A stretch of 64,000 nt of DNA from an uncultured Oscillospiraceae bacterium (GTDB lineage: Bacteria > Bacillota > Clostridia > Oscillospirales > Oscillospiraceae): NCBI GenBank assembly GCA_947632175.1, contig CANROC010000001.1, positions 124,001 to 188,000 on the forward strand, read 5' to 3'. The translations under genes were made by a program, and so were the position numbers. Position 1 is the first letter of the stretch. Each line of letters starts with the position of its first letter. Of this stretch, positions 1 to 8,605 are shown one piece after another. Below the pieces are notes generated by a model that had not been told where the DNA came from, ran no database searches, and saw only the letters and a list, made by a program, of their open reading frames with translations.

Positions 1-290
1 TCCGCGGCGCATCCTTTTTAAGCCCCCTCCTCGTAGGAGGGGGGCAGGGGGGGAAGCGAGCGTTGGATGACTGCGCAGTTATCGAAACCTTCGATCCCTC
101 AGTCTCGCTTCGCTCGACAGCTCCCTTTACGAAAGGGAGCCAACGCAACCCGGAAGCTTTCCGAAAAAGGGAAGGCGACCCTTCCGGCGCTTCGCGCCAC
201 CTCCCCCAGGGGGGAGGTTATTAAGCTCCCCCCTGGGGGAGCTGGCACGGCCGCAGGCCGTGACTGAGGGGTTCCCCCGTCCGGGCGGCG
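1..290. repeat. Intergenic mosaic repeat block 1 (partial)
   Basis: Non-coding block running from the window edge to the end of sigF. Bases 1-66 hold a hairpin with arms of the type CCCCTCCTCGTAGGAGGGG and its usual tail (GGGGGGCAGGGG, then GCGAGCGTTGGATGA). Bases 175-275 hold a second type (CCTTCCGGCGCTTCGCGCC, CTCCCCCAGGGGGGAG, GGCACGGCCGCAGGCCGTG). The same units recur in the other long gaps of the window. Small open frames here have repeat-derived composition and are not credible genes. Confidence 0.85.
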
Positions 291-297
291 CCCCCCT

Positions 298-1011
298 TTA
301 CTCCCCCTCCATCTCCTCCCGCAGCCGCATGACCGCCCTCTTCTCCAGCCGCGACACCTGCACCTGGGACACGCCCATTCGCTCCGCCACGCGCTGTTGG
401 GTAAGGCCCCGGAAATACCGAAGCGCGATGACCGCCCGCTCCCGGGGCGGCAAAGCGGCGATGGCCTCGCCCAAAGCCACCCGCTCCAGGACCCGCTCCT
501 CCTGGCCGTCGTCGCCCAAAACCTCCTCCAGCGTGGGCCCGTCGTCCCCGGAAGGCCGCTGGAGGGACTCCGACGGCGCGGTGGCCAGCTCGCAGGCCGC
601 GATGTCCTCCGCCGTCAGCCCCGTCTTCTCCGCAAGCTCCGACACCGTCGGCTCCCGGCCCAGCGCCTGCTCCAGCTTCGCCCGCGCCGCCCGCACGGCC
701 TGGGCCCGCTCCTTCAGGCTCCGGCTCACCTTCACCGCCCCGTCGTCCCGGAGAAACCGCCGGATCTCCCCGGCGATCTTGGGCACGGCGTAGGTGGAAA
801 ACTGGGTCCCGAACTCGTCGTCGAACCCCCGGACGGCCTTCAAGAACCCCACGCACCCCAGCTGATAGAGGTCGTCCGGCTCCACGCCCCGTCCGAAAAA
901 CCGCCGCGCCACGCTCCAGATGAGCCCGGAATTTTCCCGGATCATCTCCTCCATGGCCCCGTCGTCGCCCGCCCGCGCCGCCTTCAGGGACTTAAGCGTC
1001 CCCGCCGTCAT
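298..1011 (-). CDS. sigF: RNA polymerase sigma-F factor (SpoIIAC)
   Basis: Forespore-specific sigma factor of 237 aa, the usual size for SigF. Sigma-70 region 2 lies near residues 25-95 (PDDLYQLGCVGFLKAV, then FSTYAVPKIAGEIRRFLRDD), region 3 near 95-150, and region 4 with its helix-turn-helix near 185-235 (VAERMGVSQVQVSRLEK). It is the last gene of spoIIAA-spoIIAB-sigF. Its ATG overlaps the SpoIIAB stop in an ATGA, so the two are probably translationally coupled. Known biology: SpoIIAB holds SigF inactive until dephosphorylated SpoIIAA releases it in the forespore after asymmetric division. The first gene order and the neighbours make the call SigF rather than SigG. Confidence 0.97.
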   Translation of the reverse strand: MTAGTLKSLKAARAGDDGAMEEMIRENSGLIWSVARRFFGRGVEPDDLYQLGCVGFLKAVRGFDDEFGTQFSTYAVPKIAGEIRRFLRDDGAVKVSRSLKERAQAVRAARAKLEQALGREPTVSELAEKTGLTAEDIAACELATAPSESLQRPSGDDGPTLEEVLGDDGQEERVLERVALGEAIAALPPRERAVIALRYFRGLTQQRVAERMGVSQVQVSRLEKRAVMRLREEMEGE

Positions 1012-1448
1012 CGCGCGTGGTTCCTCCGCGCCACCCGCTTGCGCATAGTCACCGCCGTGCCGGAACCGGGCTTTGAGCGGACCTTCACCGAATCCATGAA
1101 GCTCTCCATGATGGTGAAGCCCATGCCGCTCCTGTCCTCCCCGCCGGTGGTGAACAGGGGCTCGCGGGCCTTTTCCACGTCCTCGATGCCCCGGCCCTTG
1201 TCCTTGACCTGGACCTCCAGCGTGTCCCCCTCCAGGATGCGCAGGCGCAGCGTCACCGTCCCCAGCCCCTCGGGGTAGCCGTGGACGATGGCGTTTGTCA
1301 CCGCCTCGGAGACCGCCGTCTTCACGTCATTGAGCTCCGTCAGCGTCATGTCCAGCTGGGCCGCGAAGGCCCCCACCGCCGCCCGGGCGTAGCCCTCGTT
1401 CACCGACCGGGACGGAAACTCCATTTTGACACAGTTCTGCTCCTTCAT
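1008..1448 (-). CDS. spoIIAB: Anti-sigma-F factor / serine kinase SpoIIAB
   Basis: 146-aa GHKL-type ATPase that binds SigF and phosphorylates SpoIIAA. The N-box is visible (EAVTNAIVHGYPEG), followed by the G1 box (VKDKGRGIEDV) and a later glycine motif (GEDRSGMGFTIMESFMD). Length and motif order match SpoIIAB across Firmicutes. The ATG at 1448 follows AAGGAGATGTACAT, a good ribosome-binding site, 15 nt after the spoIIAA stop. The 3' end overlaps sigF by four bases. Its position between the antagonist and the sigma factor is the canonical operon order. Confidence 0.97.
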   Translation of the reverse strand: MKEQNCVKMEFPSRSVNEGYARAAVGAFAAQLDMTLTELNDVKTAVSEAVTNAIVHGYPEGLGTVTLRLRILEGDTLEVQVKDKGRGIEDVEKAREPLFTTGGEDRSGMGFTIMESFMDSVKVRSKPGSGTAVTMRKRVARRNHAR

Positions 1449-1463
1449 ATGTACATCTCCTTG

Positions 1464-1778
1464 CTAATTATTTCCTTCGATGTGGATCATCCTGTCGATG
1501 CCCGAGGCGTCCAGCACCCGCATGGGCTGGTCCGGGACATTGACCACGGTGAGCCGCCCGCCAATGGCCTGGAGCCGCTTATAAAGCCGCAGGATAATGG
1601 CGATGCCCGAGGAATCCATGAACTTAAGGCCCTTAAGGTCCAGGACGCACTCCCGGGGCATGGCGGCCTCCAGGCTCTCCTCCAGCTTCCGCGCCGCCTC
1701 CCGCGCCCCGTGGTGGTCCAGCTCCCCCGCCAGCGCCACGGTCAGCTTCCCGCCGCGCTCCGTCGTCAACAGCCTCAT
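1464..1778 (-). CDS. spoIIAA: Anti-sigma-F factor antagonist SpoIIAA (STAS domain)
   Basis: 104-aa single STAS-domain protein. The phosphorylation motif FMDSSGIAIILRLYKRL is present; the second serine (about residue 57) corresponds to the Ser phosphorylated by SpoIIAB in Bacillus subtilis. It is the first gene of the operon. The ATG at 1778 follows AAAGGGAGTGAGCGC. The valS terminator ends only about 18 nt upstream, so no promoter fits between the two; the spoIIA promoter (SigH-type in Bacillus) must lie in or before the valS 3' end, or the operon depends on readthrough. Confidence 0.97.
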   Translation of the reverse strand: MRLLTTERGGKLTVALAGELDHHGAREAARKLEESLEAAMPRECVLDLKGLKFMDSSGIAIILRLYKRLQAIGGRLTVVNVPDQPMRVLDASGIDRMIHIEGNN

Positions 1779-1795
1779 GCGCTCACTCCCTTTAA

Positions 1796-1831
1796 CAAAA
1801 AATACCCGTGTACAAGCTGTACACGGGTATT
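1796..1831 (-). terminator. Rho-independent terminator of valS
   Basis: Perfect 14-bp inverted repeat (AATACCCGTGTACA, loop AGC, TGTACACGGGTATT at 1801-1831), followed on the minus strand by a run of T at 1796-1802. It lies 29 bp past the valS stop and just upstream of spoIIAA. Confidence 0.92.
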
Positions 1832-1860
1832 GTAAATGATTGTCCGCGCGGATGCTGTCG

Positions 1861-4470
1861 TTATCGGAGACTCTCCAGGGATTTTTCCAGATTTTCTATG
1901 AGCGCCCGGAGCTTTTCGGCCTTGTCCCGCTCGGCGTTGACCACCGCCTCCGGGGCGCGGGAGATGAAGGCCTCGTTGGAAAGCTTCCTCATCTGGCCCT
2001 CCAAAAAGCCCCGGTTCTTTTTGAGCTCCTTTTCGACCCGCTCCCGCTCGGCCTCCAGATCCACCAGCTCCCGGAGGGGCAGGAACACCCGGGCGGAATG
2101 GGTCACCACCGTGACCATGCCCTCCCTGTCGCCGGCCTCGGCGTCGTCCGCGACCTCCACCTCGGAGGCCGAGGCCAGACGCATGATATACGGCGCGCCG
2201 GCCCGGAAGGGCTCGGGCGTGGCGGTGGCGATGAGGACCTTGGCCTTCCGGCTGGGCGGCACGTTCATGGCGCTGCGCTGGGACCGAATGGCCCCCACGG
2301 CGTCGATGACCTTCTCGAAGTCCGCCTCCTCGGCCTCGAACCGCAGGTCCTCCCGGACCTCCGGGAAGTCCTCGATGATGAGGGCGCTCTTCTCATGGGG
2401 CAGGGCCTGATAGATCTCCTCGGTGATATAGGGCATAAAGGGATGGAGGAGCTTGAGAATATCCGTGAGCACATAGAGCAGCACCCGCTGGGCGTTCTCG
2501 TCCCCCTGGGCAAGGCGGGGCTTGGCCAGCTCGATGGTCCAGTCGCAGAAGGTGTCCCAGATGAAGTCGTAGATCTTCTGGGCGGCGATGCCCAGCTCAA
2601 ACCGGTCGAAGTTGTCGTTGACCTCCCCGATGAGGGTATTGAGCTTGGAGAGCACCCACTTGTCGGGAAGCTCCAGCGTCTCCGGGAGAGTCTTGTCCTC
2701 CACCGTCAGGTTCATCATCACAAACCGGCTGGCGTTCCAGATCTTGTTGGCGAAGTTGCGCATAGCCTCGCAGCGCTCCACGTAGAAGCGCATGTCGTTT
2801 CCTGGCGAGTTGCCGGTGATGATGTTGAACCGCAGAGCGTCCGCGCCGAAGCGGTCGATCATCTCGATGGGGTCCACGCCGTTGCCGGCGGATTTACTCA
2901 TCTTCTTGCCCTGGGGGTCCCGGATGAGGCCGTGGATGAGCACGGTCTTAAAGGGCTCCTTGTGCATGTGCTCCATGCCGGAGAAGATCATCCGCGCCAC
3001 CCAGAAGAAAATGATATCGTAGCCCGTCACCAGCACGTCGGTGGGGTAGAAATACGCAAGGTCCTCCGTCTGATCCGGCCATCCCAGCGTGGAGAAGGGC
3101 CACAGGGCGGAACTGAACCAGGTGTCCAGCACGTCCGGGTCCCGCTCGATGTTGTGGGAGTGGCACCGCTCGCACTCCGTGGGGTCGGTGCGGCTCACCG
3201 TCATGTGGCCGCAGTCGCGGCACGTCCACGCCGGGATCTGGTGCCCCCACCAAAGCTGCCGGGAGATGCACCAGTCGCGCACGTTGCGCATCCAGTTTAG
3301 ATACGTCTTGGCAAAGCGCTCCGGGACGAATTTGATGGTCCCGTCCTCCACCACCCGAATGGCCTCCTTTGCCAGCGGCTCCATCTTCACGAACCACTGG
3401 TCCGAGGCCAGCGGCTCCACGTCGGAGTGGCACCGGTAGCAGGTGCCCACGTTGTGGACGTGGTCCTCGATCTTCACGAGATACCCCTGCTCCTCCAAAT
3501 CGGCCACGATCGCTTTCCGGGCTTCGTACCGGTCCATCCCGTTATACTTCCCGCCGTTGATGATCCTCCCGTCGCCGTCGATAACAAGGATCTGCTCCAA
3601 ATTATGCCTCAAACCCACCTCGAAGTCGTTGGGGTCGTGGCAGGGGGTCATCTTCACGCATCCTGTACCGAAGGACTTGTCCACGTACTCGTCGGCCACG
3701 ATGGGGATCTCCCGGTTCACCAGCGGCAGGATACAGGTCTTGCCCACCAGGTGGGTATACCGCTCGTCCTCCGGGTTCACCGCCACGCCGGAGTCGCCCA
3801 GCATCGTCTCCGGGCGCGTGGTGGCCACGGTGACGTAGCCCGAGCCGTCGGTCAGCGGGTAGCGGATGTGCCAGAGCTTCCCCGGCTTCTCCTCGTACTC
3901 CACCTCGGCGTCACTAAGGGCCGTGGTGCAGTGGGGACACCAGTTGATGATGCGCTTGCCCTTGTAGATGAGGCCCTTTTCGTAGAGGGAGCAGAACACC
4001 TCCCGCACGGCCTTGGAGCACCCCTCGTCCATGGTGAAGCGCTGGCGTTCCCAGTCGCAGGAGGAGCCCAGGGTCTTGAGCTGCTCCACGATCCGGTCGC
4101 CGTACTTGTTCTTCCACTCCCAGACCCGGTCTAAGAACTTCTCCCGCCCCAGGTCGAAGCGGGTCAGCCCCTCTTTACGCAGCTGCTCCTCCACCTTGAT
4201 TTGCGTGGCGATGCCCGCGTGGTCGTAGCCCGGGAGCCACAGGGCGGAATAGCCCTTCATGCGCTTATAGCGGATGAGGATGTCCTGCAAGGTTTCGTCA
4301 AAGGCGTGGCCCAGATGGAGCTGGCCCGTGACGTTGGGGGGCGGGATGACGATGGTGAAGGGCTTTTTGGCGGGGTCGCGTTCGGCGTGGAAGTACCCCC
4401 CGTCCAGCCACATCTGATAGATGCGCCCCTCCACCGCCTTGGGGTCATACACTTTCGGCAGTTCTTTCAT
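1861..4470 (-). CDS. valS: Valyl-tRNA synthetase
   Basis: Class Ia aminoacyl-tRNA synthetase of 869 aa that charges tRNA-Val. The HIGH signature is HLGH at residues 52-55 ([13 protein letters not shown]) and the KMSKS loop is [14 protein letters not shown]. An editing (CP1) domain with [10 protein letters not shown] lies between them. A C-terminal coiled coil ([19 protein letters not shown]) is typical of ValRS. The frame is open further upstream into the leader, but [10 protein letters not shown] at 4470 is chosen because GGAAAGGAAACGT precedes it and because upstream residues are translated T-box sequence. Expression is probably controlled by the T-box leader at 4495-4727. Confidence 0.98.
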   Translation of the reverse strand: MKELPKVYDPKAVEGRIYQMWLDGGYFHAERDPAKKPFTIVIPPPNVTGQLHLGHAFDETLQDILIRYKRMKGYSALWLPGYDHAGIATQIKVEEQLRKEGLTRFDLGREKFLDRVWEWKNKYGDRIVEQLKTLGSSCDWERQRFTMDEGCSKAVREVFCSLYEKGLIYKGKRIINWCPHCTTALSDAEVEYEEKPGKLWHIRYPLTDGSGYVTVATTRPETMLGDSGVAVNPEDERYTHLVGKTCILPLVNREIPIVADEYVDKSFGTGCVKMTPCHDPNDFEVGLRHNLEQILVIDGDGRIINGGKYNGMDRYEARKAIVADLEEQGYLVKIEDHVHNVGTCYRCHSDVEPLASDQWFVKMEPLAKEAIRVVEDGTIKFVPERFAKTYLNWMRNVRDWCISRQLWWGHQIPAWTCRDCGHMTVSRTDPTECERCHSHNIERDPDVLDTWFSSALWPFSTLGWPDQTEDLAYFYPTDVLVTGYDIIFFWVARMIFSGMEHMHKEPFKTVLIHGLIRDPQGKKMSKSAGNGVDPIEMIDRFGADALRFNIITGNSPGNDMRFYVERCEAMRNFANKIWNASRFVMMNLTVEDKTLPETLELPDKWVLSKLNTLIGEVNDNFDRFELGIAAQKIYDFIWDTFCDWTIELAKPRLAQGDENAQRVLLYVLTDILKLLHPFMPYITEEIYQALPHEKSALIIEDFPEVREDLRFEAEEADFEKVIDAVGAIRSQRSAMNVPPSRKAKVLIATATPEPFRAGAPYIMRLASASEVEVADDAEAGDREGMVTVVTHSARVFLPLRELVDLEAERERVEKELKKNRGFLEGQMRKLSNEAFISRAPEAVVNAERDKAEKLRALIENLEKSLESLR

Positions 4471-4494
4471 ACGTTTCCTTTCCTTTCCGGGGCA

Positions 4495-4727
4495 ACAAAA
4501 AATCACCCCAAGCTGATGCTCAGGGCGAATGAAGCTCATCCGCGGTACCACCTGAATTTCCTCCCTCGGGAGGACACTCGCCGCTCTGTAACGGGAGCAC
4601 CCGTCGGGGACTACCTGTCACCCCCGCAGCTCCGGGACGACCTTTCAGCGGGAACCGTCAAAGCCTCGCACCCCCCGGCTTCTCTCTGCGACGCCCCTCC
4701 GCCTACTTCTTCCCCTCACAGCCATTT
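4495..4727 (-). promoter_or_regulatory. T-box leader upstream of valS
   Basis: The minus strand carries the T-box core AGGTGGTACCGCGG (complement of 4540-4553), then a terminator hairpin (arms CCCTGAGC and GCTTGGGG, loop ATCA; 4507-4526) and a T-run at 4495-4503. Upstream Stem I-like elements are present: AGAAGTAGGC, CAGAGAG and GGGTGCGAGG. A GTC triplet (GAAAGGTCGTCC) could be the valine specifier, but I could not fold the stem rigorously. Known mechanism: uncharged tRNA-Val stabilises the antiterminator and allows readthrough. Confidence 0.9.
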
Positions 4728-4733
4728 GCGGTC

Positions 4734-4762
4734 ATTATATGCGGATTTTCAAGCTTTGTCAA
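4734..4762 (-). promoter_or_regulatory. Consensus vegetative promoter of the valS T-box transcript
   Basis: On the minus strand TTGACA (complement of 4757-4762), a 17-bp spacer, then TATAAT (complement of 4734-4739). Both hexamers are perfect. Transcription would start near 4727, at the beginning of the T-box leader. Confidence 0.9.
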
Positions 4763-4779
4763 GCAAAACTTTTTCCCCG

Positions 4780-6820
4780 CGGTCCCCCAAAGGGCCCGCC
4801 ATTCCCCCGGCGGCGGGAAAAGGTTCGCGGCTTCGCCGCATTCTCTATATTCCCCGCCCTCCCTAACCTCCCCCCTGGGGGAGGTGGCGCGAAGCGCCGG
4901 AAGGGTCCGCGCCGCGGCGAAAGGTTTGCGGCTTGCGCCGCATTCTTATATTCCCCACCCGCCCGCCCCCGCCGCCGGCTTGCGATATTCGCCGTAGGGG
5001 TCGCCGTCCCCGGCGACCCGCCTATCGTTTATTGACCCGCCCCAATCAACGCCGTACGTGCCGCCGCCCACGGCGGCCCTTGCCCCCGATAACCGGGATG
5101 TACCGTTTAATCGGAACCGTTCCGTCCCGCAACGTGCCACGGGCGGACACACGGGTCCGCCCCTACGGGAAATAGGGAATGTTATTCCATTTAACCGACA
5201 TGGGAAATCATCGCAACGCGGGTCGCCGGGGACGGCGACCCCTACGGCGTTTATCGGGGGCAATCCGAACCCTGCAACGCGGGCCGCCAAGAGTGGCGGC
5301 CCCTACGGCGTAATTGGGGCGGATTTGTTTTATTGGAACCGCTCTGTCATCCAACGCTCGCTGCCCCCCTGCCCCCCTCCTACGAGGAGGGGGCTCCGAA
5401 ACGGGGGCGGTTGCGTTTTATCGGAATCGTTCCGTTATCGCAACCTCTTTTGCCCCTCCCTCCGGGAGGGGTGCCCAAGCGCAGCGATGGGCAGGGTGGG
5501 GGCGTCTATTTTACCGGCTTGCGTTATCCGCCGTAGGGGTCGCCGTCCCCGGCGACCCGCCCATCGATGATTGACACGTTTCGTACACCGCCGTACGGGC
5601 CGCCGCCCACGGCGGCCCTTGCCCCCCGATAACCGCCATGTACCGTCTAATCGGACCCGTTCCCGTCCCGCAACGTGGCACGGGCGGACACATAGGTCCG
5701 CCCCTACGGGGGATAGGGAATGTTATCCCATTCAACCGACATGGGAGGTCACCGCAACGCGGGTTGCCGGGGACGGCGGCCCCTACGGCGTTTATCGGAA
5801 GCAATCCGAGCCCTGCAACGCGGGCCGCCAGGAGTGGCGGCCCCTACGGCGTAATTGGAACAGGTTCGATTTGCCGGAACCGCTCTGTCATCCCACGTTC
5901 GCTTCCCCCCTGCCCCCCTCCTACGAGGAGGGGGCTCCGAGACGGGGGCGGGCGCGAATTTCCGGAACCGTTCCGACAACACACCTTGTAGGGGCCGCCA
6001 CTCTTGGCGGCCCGCCTTTCGTCTATCGACCCGTTCCGAACGCCGCCGTAGGGGTCGCCGTCCCCGGCGACCCGCCCCTCGTCTATTGACCCGTCCCAAT
6101 CACCGCCGTACGGGCCGCCGCCCACGGCGGCCCTTGCCCCCCGATAACCGGCATGTACCGTTTTATCGGAACCGTCCCCGTCCCGCACCGTGCCACAGGC
6201 GGACACATGGGTCCGCCCCTACGGGGGATGTGAAAGGTTATCCCATTTAACCGACATCGGAGGTCATCGAAACGCGGGCCGCCGGGGACGGCGGCCCCTA
6301 CGGCGGTGAACGGGGCCGGTTCAAAACAACAACGCGGGCCGCCAGGAGTGGCGGCCCCTACGGCGTTGATGGAACGTAATTGGGAAAATGTAGGGGCGGA
6401 CCCATGTGTCCGCCCGTCCCCCGTCCCCGCCGCGCGGGGAAATCAAAGAATGCGCCGCAGGCGCAAACCTTTTTAAGCCCCCTCCTCGTAGGAGGGGGGC
6501 AGGGGGGCTGCGAGCGTGGGACGAGAGAGCGGGTTCGATGAACGACCCACCTCATCCGGCACCTACGGGCGCCACCTTCCCCGCCCTGCGGGGAAGGCAA
6601 AGACGGGGGACGAGGGCTCGAATACCCCGCCGCCGCGGCGGCACCCCTTTTTCCGAAAAAGGGGTCGGGGGAATAAGGTTGCGGCGCTACGCGCCGCCTT
6701 TTTAAAGAATGCGCCGCAAAGCGGCGCAAACCTTTCAAAAAGCCCCCTCCTCGTAGGAGGGGGGCAGGGGGGCAGCGAACGTATGATACCAGCGCGGTCC
6801 CGATGAACGCGCCGGCCCGG
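4780..6820. repeat. Intergenic mosaic repeat block 2 (about 2 kb)
   Basis: No credible gene. The block tiles hairpin units in both orientations: GGGTCGCC-GTCCCC-GGCGACCC (4990, 5530, 6050), GGGCCGCC-ACTCTT-GGCGGCCC (5990), GGGCCGCC-GCCCAC-GGCGGCCC (5060, 5600, 6115), and GGGCGGAC-ACATG-GGTCCGCCC (5690, 6210). GAGGAGGGGG units lie near 5390, 5930 and 6490, and a CCCTCCCGGAGGGAGGG type occurs near 5460. Conserved linkers such as GAACGGTTCCGATAAAACGG and GGTTGAATGGGATAACCTCC, or close variants, separate them. Confidence 0.88.
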
Positions 6821-6829
6821 TTGTCTCCC

Positions 6830-7903
6830 TCATCGCTCCTCCCCGCCGGGGAGCCGCGCCGTCAGGCGGTCGATGGCGGCGGTGAGGCGGGGGACGCGCA
6901 GGAGCTTGAAGAGGCGGATCCGGACAAGCTCCAGGGCCGTGCAGGCGAGATACACCCCCAGGGCGGTGAGGAGCGCCAGCGCCACGCACTTCACGCCCCC
7001 GTAAGACGGAAAGGTCAGGGTAAGCCGGCCCGTGACGGCCCGGTAGAGCCAGGGGCTGATGTGGATGAGATACACTCCCAGCGCCGCCGGGGCCATAACC
7101 TCCACGGCGCGGCGCAGGGGCTTTGCCCGCAGCTCCAGCTTGGAGAAGAAGAGCACCAGCGCCACGCCCTCCAGCAAAACGGTGGGGGACGTGTAGCTCA
7201 GCCACCGCCATTCATCCCGCAGGATGCTGACCCAGGTGACGGCCAGGCAGAGAAGATAGAGGAGGGCGGCCCAGCGCTTTTTCAGCTTCTTCAAAAGCTC
7301 CGACCGGCGCAGATATCCCCCCACGACGTACAAAAGCGCCAGCCAGATCACGCTGTACCCGCCGCCCAGGTTGTAAATGCGGTTGAGGCTCATGGTCGCC
7401 GCCGGCGTCAGGAAGGTGCCGGTGACGCTGAGCGCCAGGACCCCCAGCGCCAGGAGTCCCAGGGACCGTAAGGGCAGGTCCCGGACGCCGGCCTCCAGGA
7501 GCGGCATCAGGAGCATCACGCCGAAGTAGGCGGTCATGTACCAGTACTGCCCGGAGATCAGGGGAAAGGCCGCCCACAGCAGCGGGTCCCCGGCCACCTT
7601 GGAATGAATGGCCAGACCCAGCAGGGTAAAGCCCAGGGAGTAGAAAGCCGTCTGGAGCCACAGCCCCGCCGCCTTGCCCACGCTGACGCTCCTCCCCGCG
7701 CCCACCCAGCCGCTGACCAGCCCGAAGCAGTTCACCGCGCAGTAGGCGGCGCTCTCGGCAAGCCAGGTCATCTCAAAGACCCCCGGCCGCCGGTCCGTCC
7801 GGCTGAGGATGGGCAGAAGCATGTGCAGGACCACCACCATGTACATGGAAACGATCCTCAGCGCCTCGATCCCCATATTCCGCTCCGCTCGCGTCCGTTC
7901 CAT
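6830..7903 (-). CDS. Acyltransferase family 3 membrane protein
   Basis: 357-aa integral membrane protein. It opens with GIEALRIVSMYMVVVLHML, the N-terminal segment typical of acyltransferase-3 (OafA/WecH-like) proteins, whose conserved His lies in this first membrane helix. About ten hydrophobic helices follow. Members move acetyl, succinyl or other acyl groups onto cell-surface polysaccharides; the substrate here cannot be told. The ATG at 7903 follows AAAGGAGG. It is the last of three co-directional genes after pcrA and a HAD phosphatase, with a 36-bp gap, so it may be co-transcribed. Its 3' end abuts a repeat block. Confidence 0.8.
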   Translation of the reverse strand: MERTRAERNMGIEALRIVSMYMVVVLHMLLPILSRTDRRPGVFEMTWLAESAAYCAVNCFGLVSGWVGAGRSVSVGKAAGLWLQTAFYSLGFTLLGLAIHSKVAGDPLLWAAFPLISGQYWYMTAYFGVMLLMPLLEAGVRDLPLRSLGLLALGVLALSVTGTFLTPAATMSLNRIYNLGGGYSVIWLALLYVVGGYLRRSELLKKLKKRWAALLYLLCLAVTWVSILRDEWRWLSYTSPTVLLEGVALVLFFSKLELRAKPLRRAVEVMAPAALGVYLIHISPWLYRAVTGRLTLTFPSYGGVKCVALALLTALGVYLACTALELVRIRLFKLLRVPRLTAAIDRLTARLPGGEER

Positions 7904-7939
7904 GCGCGCGCCGCCTCCTTTGCGTGTTGTGAAAACCGC

Positions 7940-8593
7940 TTACACCCCGAAAAAGTCCATGAGTGCCCAGGCGTCCCTGACGATGTAGGCCGCTCCGGCC
8001 TGACGCAGCTCCTCCTCCGTGCCGTAGCCGTGGAGGACGCCCACGGTGTCGAGGCCGAGGGCGCGGGCGCCCTCCACGTCGTACTTGCGGTCCCCTACTA
8101 AAACGGCGGTTTTGAGGTCTGTGACGGGGAGGGTGTCGATGATATAGCGGAGGACGTCGGCCTTCTCCACCCGCCCCACACTGGCGTCCGAGCCGCCCAG
8201 GAAGTCGAAGTATCGGGCAAGGCCGAAGTGGGCCATGACCGTCTCCACGCCGTCCTGGCGCTTGGAGGAGGCGATGACCAGGCACTTGCCGGCGGCGCGA
8301 AGCCTCTGAAAAAGCTCCTCCATACCGGGGTAGACGCTGTTTTCGTAAATGCCCTTGGGGAGGTAGTAGCTCAGATAGTACTCCATGATCTCCGGAATAC
8401 GGTCCTCGGGAACGCCGTAAAAGTTATGAAAAGACCAGCTTAAGGGCGGTCCCACCACCTTTTTGAGCTCGGAATGTGTCTCCGGCTCGATGCCGAAGCG
8501 CGTAAGGGCGTAGTGGAAGGCGTTCATGACGCCGGGGGCGGAGTCGGTGACGGTGCCGTCCAGGTCGAAGAGGATGGTGTTATAGTCCGGCAT
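7940..8593 (-). CDS. HAD-superfamily phosphatase, phosphoglycolate phosphatase-like
   Basis: 217 aa. Motif I is FDLDGTVTDS (residues 9-18), motif II contains VIASSK, and motifs III/IV are the Lys of VEKADV and VGDRKYDVEGARALGLDTVGV. A helical cap sits between motifs I and II. This matches the Gph/PgpH-like HAD subfamily that removes phosphate from small metabolites. The exact substrate cannot be inferred from sequence. It lies 12 bp downstream of pcrA and 36 bp upstream of the acyltransferase, all on the minus strand, which suggests one transcript. Confidence 0.85.
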   Translation of the reverse strand: MPDYNTILFDLDGTVTDSAPGVMNAFHYALTRFGIEPETHSELKKVVGPPLSWSFHNFYGVPEDRIPEIMEYYLSYYLPKGIYENSVYPGMEELFQRLRAAGKCLVIASSKRQDGVETVMAHFGLARYFDFLGGSDASVGRVEKADVLRYIIDTLPVTDLKTAVLVGDRKYDVEGARALGLDTVGVLHGYGTEEELRQAGAAYIVRDAWALMDFFGV

Positions 8594-8605
8594 AAGCGAA
8601 AAACC

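Noticed and set aside
4471-4551. A 27-codon extension of ValRS.
   Set aside because: It is translated T-box and terminator sequence, upstream of a strong ribosome-binding site.
4946-6250. Many 60-170 codon frames in the repeat blocks with motifs such as LPPSYEEG, PPPTRRG and SLREG.
   Set aside because: They are translations of the GAGGAGGGGG and CCCTCCCGGAGGG repeat units, appear in several frames and both strands, and recur in every block. They should not be annotated as proteins.
5000-6400. A CRISPR array, suggested by regularly recurring hairpin repeats.
   Set aside because: Units are of several types in both orientations, the linkers are themselves repeated, and there are no unique spacers of constant length and no cas genes.
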